Origin: Prosopocoilus inquinatus
Taxonomy: Eukaryota > Arthropoda > Insecta > Coleoptera > Lucanidae
Direction: 5' to 3'
Length of the DNA: 64,000 nucleotides
Assembly (NCBI GenBank): GCA_036172665.1
Contig: CM069874.1
Location: forward strand, 51,876,707-51,940,706
Made by a program: the position numbers and the translations under genes. The number at the start of each line of letters is the position of its first letter. Position 1 is the first letter of the stretch. Below, piece after piece: positions 58,505-64,000 of the stretch. The notes beneath the pieces were generated by a model, which was not told the DNA's origin, did no database searches, and saw nothing but the letters and a program-made list of their open reading frames with translations.

Positions 58505-59805
58505 ATTGGCTACCGATTCGAACCGCGTGTCTCAGATTTCTTCCACTGCCGACGTTTCGTTCTCCACTGCAGAAGAATTTCCTAGGAGCTGCTGCTGGTC
58601 TATTTCCTGCTTCTTGTCTTGTCTTGTCTTGTCGTTGAGACTGAGTTGGTATGGCCCTTGTCGTGGTATTTATAATGGTCGGTGGGGGCAGCGGGGCGGA
58701 ACGGTGGACGAGGATTGATCTGCTGATACGAGACGGATTGTTAATGAGATGTTTCCATGTATAGTGAAGGTAGAAGCCATTATCACGGTTCAGGCTATTG
58801 GGGTATTTGAAAATTTTTAATCCCGCTATCCTGAATATACCCATTGATGACATAATAATTAGTGTAGAATCCGCCCTTGTCAAACTCCCTTCCCACATTG
58901 CAGACCCCATACGCCACGAAACTTCCAAAATTCTAAAAACAGCTAAACCCCCTAAACCAAACTGCACAAAAACCGAATTTCAACCTCTCAAAACTCTTAA
59001 AACTAACCCAGAAGTAGTTATGCTCCCTGCAGCTAAAAGGAACGTCCCTGTAGTTTTAGACCATGTAGAGTACGACCAGAAAACCAATACCCTATTGGAG
59101 ATCAAGCGTACCAGCCTTTACGACACGATCCTACTTTCCGTATAGGACGACCCTAATTAAATCTTCTGTATCCCTTCAGAAAATTGATCCCTCGTGACTC
59201 TAGAATTCCAAGACTTTACGGACTACCTAAAATCCACAAACCCGATACACCCTTACGCCCCGTAGTCAGCTCACCAACCTACAAAGTCTTCAAATATCTA
59301 GCACACACCCTCAAGCTATTTGCAAGCGAAAGTGAAATCTTTACCTTCAATTCCCAGCATTTCGTCCAAAAAATTCACGATATATCCTTAGACCTGACAT
59401 TCTGGTCAGCTTCGATGTAGAATCCTTGTTCACCAAAGTTCTAATCCCTGATATCATTACAATCATCCAGCAACTCTTCAGAGCCCATAACCAATTCGAG
59501 GACTTAATTCCCTTAATAGAATGTTGTTTAACCTCAACTTACATCGGTGAGACGAAACGATCGGTCAGCACTCGTGTTTCTGAACATGAACGCTGTACCA
59601 GACTACTACAAACGACTAGCTCCACCCTAGCTGAACACAAACTAGAAATTGACCACCAAATCCAATTTTCCGACACGAAACTCCTAGCCTGCTCATCTAA
59701 TTTCTTTAACCGTAAAATCCGTGAATCTAGAGAAATTTTCAAACACTAACCCGTGATAACGGCTTCTACCTTCACGTCGTCAGTAGAAGAAATCCGAGTC
59801 ACGCG
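58505..59805 (+). mobile_element. Penelope-like element with internal deletion and inverted ends
   Basis: The left region contains AACCGCGTGTCTCAGATTTCTTC (58521-58543), whose inverse (GAAGAAATCCGAGTCACGCGG) is at 59787-59807. GTAGAAGCCATTATCACGG (58770-58788) is likewise inverted at 59754-59772. Between them lie RT and GIY-YIG parts. A degenerate hammerhead (CGAAACGTCGGCAGTGG) lies on the minus strand around 58547-58600. Confidence 0.8.
58798..59749 (+). pseudogene. Penelope-like RT/GIY-YIG polyprotein with large deletion
   Basis: N-terminal part (NPAILNIPIDDIIISVESAL, then VVMLPAAKRNVPVVLD) is followed, after a stop at about 59143, by RIPRLYGLPKIHKPDTPLRP with VVSSPTYKVFKYLA and by VSFDVESLFTKV (first RT Asp). 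At LIECCLTST the frame jumps straight into TYIGETKRSVSTRVSEH, the GIY-YIG domain. The second RT catalytic box and the rest of the palm and thumb are therefore deleted, possibly through a shared STY codon run. The C-terminus NFFNRKIRESREI ends at TAA (59747-59749). Not functional. Confidence 0.85.
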
Positions 59806-59849
59806 GTTCCAACCGGAAGCCAAGAATTCAACCATAGACGACGGCCGCG

Positions 59850-60170
59850 GAAGCCTTCAAGTTAAGCCTATTGCTTGGATTTAAAACTAATCTCCAAAAG
59901 TGACTATTTTCCTGTTAAGTCCCTACTTACAATAATATTGCGAATTAATTATAAAAGAGTTCCTCCTTTTCTTTCTTAAATTATTTGGCCGTGTACGAAT
60001 AACATGGATTTAAAACAATGGATGGCTAACTATAGGGATATGAAATTGAAGCAGGTAGTACGCGCAGTCCGCCATTTGTATTGTGGTATAGGCAATTTGT
60101 TCTCCATTTACTTACATGTTAAAAGTCAACTACAGAAATGATTATTTAAGGGGGTTGTCGTTTACTTGGT
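59850..60170. other. Non-coding, no gene seen
   Basis: Between the Penelope fragment and the pogo-like fragment. No recognised motif. Confidence 0.4.
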
Positions 60171-60173
60171 GAG

Positions 60174-61311
60174 GTGTTCGGTGATTTCTGCGTTAATTTA
60201 AATATCTGTTTGCACAAATACATCAGTTTCAAGCGGAGCTTAACTTGGCCTGTTACAGGAATCTATCCATATAATCCGTTAGCTATACCAGATTATGCAT
60301 TCGTTGAGGTCCGTCGTGTAGAGCAAGAGCAAGCACACAGTGAGCCGATCAAACAGCAGACCGAAATGAAGGTGGAGAACAACAGAAGCAACGAGAGCAG
60401 ATCACTCCAGAAAATCACATGTCACTTCAAGATGCACAGAACCAAAATCAAATGGCTCACTCTGTAGATGCTCGTACAATTGGTCCAATTCCCATAATTA
60501 CAGAGACAACACTTGAAGTGATTACACCAAGCAAAATACTTGACCAAGAGTCACCAGTTCCAGAAACAGTAATTGGTGTTAAAAGAAAAGGGAACAGAGT
60601 AGCCAAGATTTTGACTTCTCCTGCAAATTTAGTTAAACAGAAAGACGTTAAAGGTGCACAAGAACAAAAACAAAATAAGCAGAGGCGTCCACGTTCAGGT
60701 CCATTCAATTATACTAATGAGACAGAAAAACAAGGACCATCTAAACAAACGAAAAGGCGAAATATAAAAAAATATAAACGAAGAAGTTCATCAAGTGATT
60801 CTTCAGACGATATTTCGTTGCACGATGAGTCCGATGGTGAGTATGTGGATGGCCAAAATAATTTCTGCGTAGGATGTGGAGAAGAATACCTTAAAACGAA
60901 AAGAACTAACGACTGGATACAATGCGTTCATTGCAATCAGTGGATACATGAGTGTTGTTCAAAGTTTATCAATATTTGCGAGTTGTGTGCCAAAATCCTT
61001 CTCAAAAAAAAAAAAAAAAAAAACTAGAAAAGGCATCTCTCCCGTGACGCACAAGCATCTCTCCCCCGTGCTACGGTATAGGTGCCAAATGTAACTTTTC
61101 AAAAAAAAATTTTTTGAACTTATAATTTAAAAATAAAAATGAATTTTGCGTTTATAGTTATATAGTCCTATATATGTTTATTTATCAATCCTATATATGT
61201 TTATTTATCAATCTTTAAAATTATTCAATATTATCAAATACAACAATATTGAAAACGATGGGTATATCATTTAATTTTAAAAACATGTGGCATCTCTCCC
61301 CGAATTACCCT
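60174..61311 (+). mobile_element. pogo/Tigger-like DNA transposon 3' part
   Basis: The C-terminal coding part of a DDE_1-type transposase followed by a 3' region with three copies of GCATCTCTCCC (61033, 61055, 61290), probably subterminal repeats. The right end would be near 61311. The left end and catalytic core are missing. Confidence 0.6.
60230..61024 (+). pseudogene. pogo-like transposase C-terminus with PHD-like zinc finger
   Basis: WPVTGIYPYNPLAIPDYAFVEV is the conserved block at the end of DDE_1/pogo-type transposases in insects. The frame shifts near 60450 into a basic, Ser-rich linker (KRKGNRVAKIL, SSSSDSSDD), ending with FCVGCGEEYLKTKRTNDWIQC, VHCNQWIHECC and ICELC, a PHD/RING-like Cys/His pattern often fused to these transposases. 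A 19-A run at 61004-61022 ends the frame. The DDE domain is absent, so it cannot act as a transposase. A domesticated gene is possible but not supported. Confidence 0.7.
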
Positions 61312-62101
61312 AGATTTAAAGCCTCGACAATGTTTTCAGTAAGTGTTAGATTTCAATACAAAGAATCACTTAAAAATCATTAAAATGATAATTTAGATAC
61401 CCACAACTTTTATACACTTGTCAAGGATCAACGTGTTGAACATGAAGTACACTTGGAAGTTATAATGCTCCGCGAAGTCTAACGATATATATTTTTATTT
61501 ATTAATATTTTATTGATTTTATGTTATTTTAATTAATACTTATTATCATATCAAAGTAAACAAGTGTATGAAGTTATTAATTACAGGCAATGATTACGTT
61601 TATGTCGCAGATTTATATTAAGTAAATATATTTTAAGATTGTGGTTATGTACTCTTCGCAATTCTTCAAAGGAAGCAATTTAAAACAAACAAAATATTCC
61701 AACTTCACACTATAGGTTAAAAAACACATCTAAAGCAAGGGAACACAGAGCTTAAAAATTTTCTTCGGCATTGACTTATGTTTTACCAAAGCCCTCCGTT
61801 ATTCCAAATAAGGCATTATTAGAGAATTAAACTTTTTCTAATTTAAACCGAGCTGTTATGTTCTAAAAGAAGCAAGACCACATAAACTATTTTTGAACAT
61901 TATTATGATTAAAATGTGTTTGAAAGTGAGATCGTTTTTAAGGAAAATTATTTTCTATAAACTTTGCTAATCCTGTTAACAGGAAACAAGAATTCTCTGT
62001 AAGGTAAGAGTTTTGTTTATTAATTAATAATAGTTACTTACGGACTCATATTATTCACTGAATTAATAAAATATTTAATAATTGAAGTCGACTCTTATCC
62101 C
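61312..62101. other. Non-coding, no gene seen
   Basis: AT-rich with no supported feature. Confidence 0.4.
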
Positions 62102-62261
62102 ATGAAAATTATTTTTAATCTTTGCCGGACGCTGTGGAAATTGCACAAAAGCGTTTCACTATCGGTTGATAGTTTTGGCAAGTGACCATCAAGTGATAGT
62201 GAAACATTGAACATTTCTGCAATTTCCACAGTGTCTGACAAAGATTAAAAATAATTTTCAT
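62102..62261. repeat. Foldback MITE, 160 bp
   Basis: Ends ATGAAAATTATTTTTAATCT and AGATTAAAAATAATTTTCAT are exact inverses. Inner blocks CTGTGGAAATTGCA/TGCAATTTCCACAG and TTTCACTATC/GATAGTGAAA also pair. Confidence 0.85.
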
Positions 62262-62593
62262 AAAATATTCAAGTTCAAAACGAAATTTGATTTTTCCAAA
62301 TGTGTATGTATTTTAGATATTTGTACAATTTGTATGTTCTGTAAGAAGAAATAAAAATTTCGTTCCTCTGTAGTAAGTAAATGTGTTCCCGCGCTATTTT
62401 TACCACAATACAAATGGCGGCCGATTGTCAGCGCTTGCTTCACTTGTGTTGCTAATGCATTACACTTGTCAGTCTGAACATCACGCTGCACAACAAGTCG
62501 GATTGTTATCAATAAAATTGGCCATGTTCCAAAGATTATAGCTTCCTTCCTAAAACTCCCGAACAATACACTGTCTTTATATTAAATAAAATA

Positions 62594-63885
62594 TGTGGAC
62601 TGCTGGAAAAGTTTTTGGAAACGGTATGAAAAAACGCATATGAAATTTGGTAAACGGTATCATTGTTTTACGAAGTATTCGCCTTTGACGTTAATATAGT
62701 TTTGCATATGCTCGAACCAATTTCTAAAGCACGTTTTCCACTCTAAAGATGGTACCTCAGAAACCAGTGTCCGGAATGTTTCAACCGCTGCTTCAGCCGA
62801 CGAAAATCGCTCATCATGCATTTTATTTTTGATATTTGGGAACAAAAAGAAATCATTAGGTGATAAATCAAGTGAATATGGACAATGAGTCATTAATTCA
62901 ACATTTTTGTTGGACAAAATATCAGCTGTTTGACGGGCTGAGTGAGAGCTGGCGTTGTCATGATGGAGAATAATTTGTCGATTTCGATTGTTTCTTTTTA
63001 TTTGATCGATGACTTCCGGCAAACAAATTGTAGTATACTAATCAGCATTCACGGTTTTTCGATCATCTAAAGCAACGGTTGCTACATGTCCAGTTAAATG
63101 AAAGAAACATGCAATCATTTACTTCGCAGCACTGCGTGAACGGACAACTTTTGTCGGTTTTGGTTCATTTTGAAATACCCAAACGGTAGATTGTTGTTTA
63201 CTTTCCGGCTCGTACGAATAGATCCACGTTTCGTCACCAGTAACGATATTATAAATTAAATTTGAACGACCTTCTTTGAATTTCTTGAGCATTTCTTCCC
63301 ACCATTTGACACGACCCTGCTTTTGCGCTTCTGTTAAATTGTCTGAGATGCAACGACTGCAAAGCTTTCGTACGTTCAAATGATCATGCAAAATCTGGTG
63401 TATTGCTTTCATGTCAATGTGTAAGGATGCTTGTATCTTACGGTATGTCACATGTTGATCTCGCTCAAGCATTTCACGCACAGCATCTACATTAGTGGCA
63501 ACAACAGATGTTGATGGACGACCTTCACGAAATTCGTCACTGAGAGAGGTACGTCCACGCTGGAATTCGGCAAACCAATTATAAACATTGCTCTTTGATG
63601 GTGCTTCATCTACAAAAGCCAAATGAAGCCGATCGAGGCATTGTTTCGGCGTTAGACCACATTTGAAATCGTAAAAAATCATGGCACGAAAATTTTCACG
63701 CGAGATTTCCATGTTTACACAAAATTACTTTTTCTCAAATGCTATACAAACAAAACTAGTTCACTTGGATAGGAACTGTCAATAGAATTATAGGCGAAAA
63801 AAGTCAAATTTTTCAAATATGACAGATGATATACGCTAACAATTCGAAACCTACTAAATTCCAGAAAATTTTCCAGCAGCTCACG
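62594..63885 (-). mobile_element. mariner element with TA target duplication
   Basis: TIRs around 62594-62618 and 63861-63885 share CTGCTGGAAAA. TA flanks both ends (62592-62593, 63886-63887). Length 1292 bp, normal for mariner. Confidence 0.9.
62660..63712 (-). pseudogene. mariner (DD34D) transposase with two nonsense codons
   Basis: From MEISRENFRAM at 63712: N-terminal helix-turn-helix (FRAMIFYDFKCGLTPKQCLDRL, SNVYNWFAEFQRG, then LSDEFREGRPS); first Asp in VTGDETWIYSYEPESK; mariner signature WVFQNEPKPTKV. A TAA ends that frame at about 63119 and, 30 codons on, a TAG at about 63040 replaces a Trp of the usual W-Y-T-T block. Both are in frame, so the last ORF (from 63022) continues with the second Asp in HHDNASSHSA and the third in SPND-type SLDLSPNDFFLF (34 residues between, DD34D; SPDL is SLDL here). 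Ends GEYFVKQ. Inactive but full length. Confidence 0.92.
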
Positions 63886-64000
63886 TAAAAGTTTGTTATG
63901 TTAAAATCTCACTTGACATTTCATGATTGAACAATATGCCACTCTCAGGACTAAAATTTTACCAAAAACCGTTTCACAATCGACCTCTTTGTGTTTTTGG

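Noticed and set aside
62258..62566. 102-codon minus-strand ORF
   Set aside because: No recognisable domain; it begins in the foldback MITE and ends in unrelated DNA.
1..64000. CRISPR array or bacterial operon
   Set aside because: No regularly spaced short direct repeats with unique spacers, and the gene content is animal (ZIC factor, insect transposons).

Overview
The window is AT-rich, transposon-rich arthropod DNA, most likely from an insect and possibly a beetle. That placement rests on one conserved host gene fragment and on insect-type mobile elements; I could not search a database. The only host protein-coding sequence I can support is on the minus strand at 15921-16713. It is the first coding exon of an odd-paired (opa)/ZIC zinc-finger transcription factor, with the ZOC motif and zinc fingers 1-3, and it ends at a consensus splice donor. 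Fingers 4-5 and the C-terminus should lie at lower coordinates across an intron, but I found no such exon down to position 1, so the intron probably exceeds 15.9 kb. A TATA/initiator pair at 17131-17160 is a plausible promoter. Everything above about 17.2 kb is then upstream flank, and everything below 15.9 kb is intron or further 3'.

Layout. 1-15.9 kb (presumed opa intron): a LINE ORF2 fragment (1.3-2.5 kb), a hairpin MITE, a GC-richer block at 3.4-3.8 kb, a broken mariner/Tc1 element (4.04-5.38 kb), two TIR elements (9.9-11.1 and 11.26-12.2 kb) and copies of a small MITE family. 15.9-17.2 kb: opa exon 1, 5' leader and candidate promoter. 18-29.8 kb: hammerhead-ribozyme-bearing Penelope-like fragments, foldback repeats, a LINE 3' end, a GIY-YIG Penelope fragment and a Tc1-like element with TA target duplications. 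30.2-32.0 kb: a MULE with TIRs, subterminal repeats and an 8-bp target duplication. 25.5-27.0 and 32.8-34.1 kb: two inverted copies of one unidentified TIR element. 35-46 kb: repeat clusters, a Penelope-like 3' end with an inverted copy, and a 2.1-kb TIR element filled with T-rich tandem repeats. 46.6-53.6 kb: a decayed Ty1/copia element into which a LINE (49850-50865, 14-bp target duplication) and a mariner (51681-52974, TA duplication) have inserted. 53.66-56.55 kb: a 2.9-kb foldback element with a 9-bp target duplication, long inverted arms of tandem repeats and an internal 43-bp perfect palindrome. 58-64 kb: another hammerhead fragment, a deleted Penelope element, a pogo-like transposase C-terminus with a PHD-like finger, and a mariner with two nonsense codons.

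The most notable signal is the set of hammerhead self-cleaving ribozyme motifs. One family is present three times (18.06-18.12, 37.25-37.30, 58.16-58.23 kb), a second lies in both arms of the 39.1-40.2 kb element, a third follows the GIY-YIG stop at 23.8 kb, and there are weaker variants. Hammerheads are known in Penelope-like retroelements, so this fits known biology, but copies this well preserved in several distinct families are worth testing. The foldback element and the unidentified paired TIR element are the best candidates for undescribed repeat families.

All transposase and polymerase frames I could read are interrupted, so none of these elements looks autonomous. Boundaries and alignments were read by eye; counts and mismatches should be recomputed.
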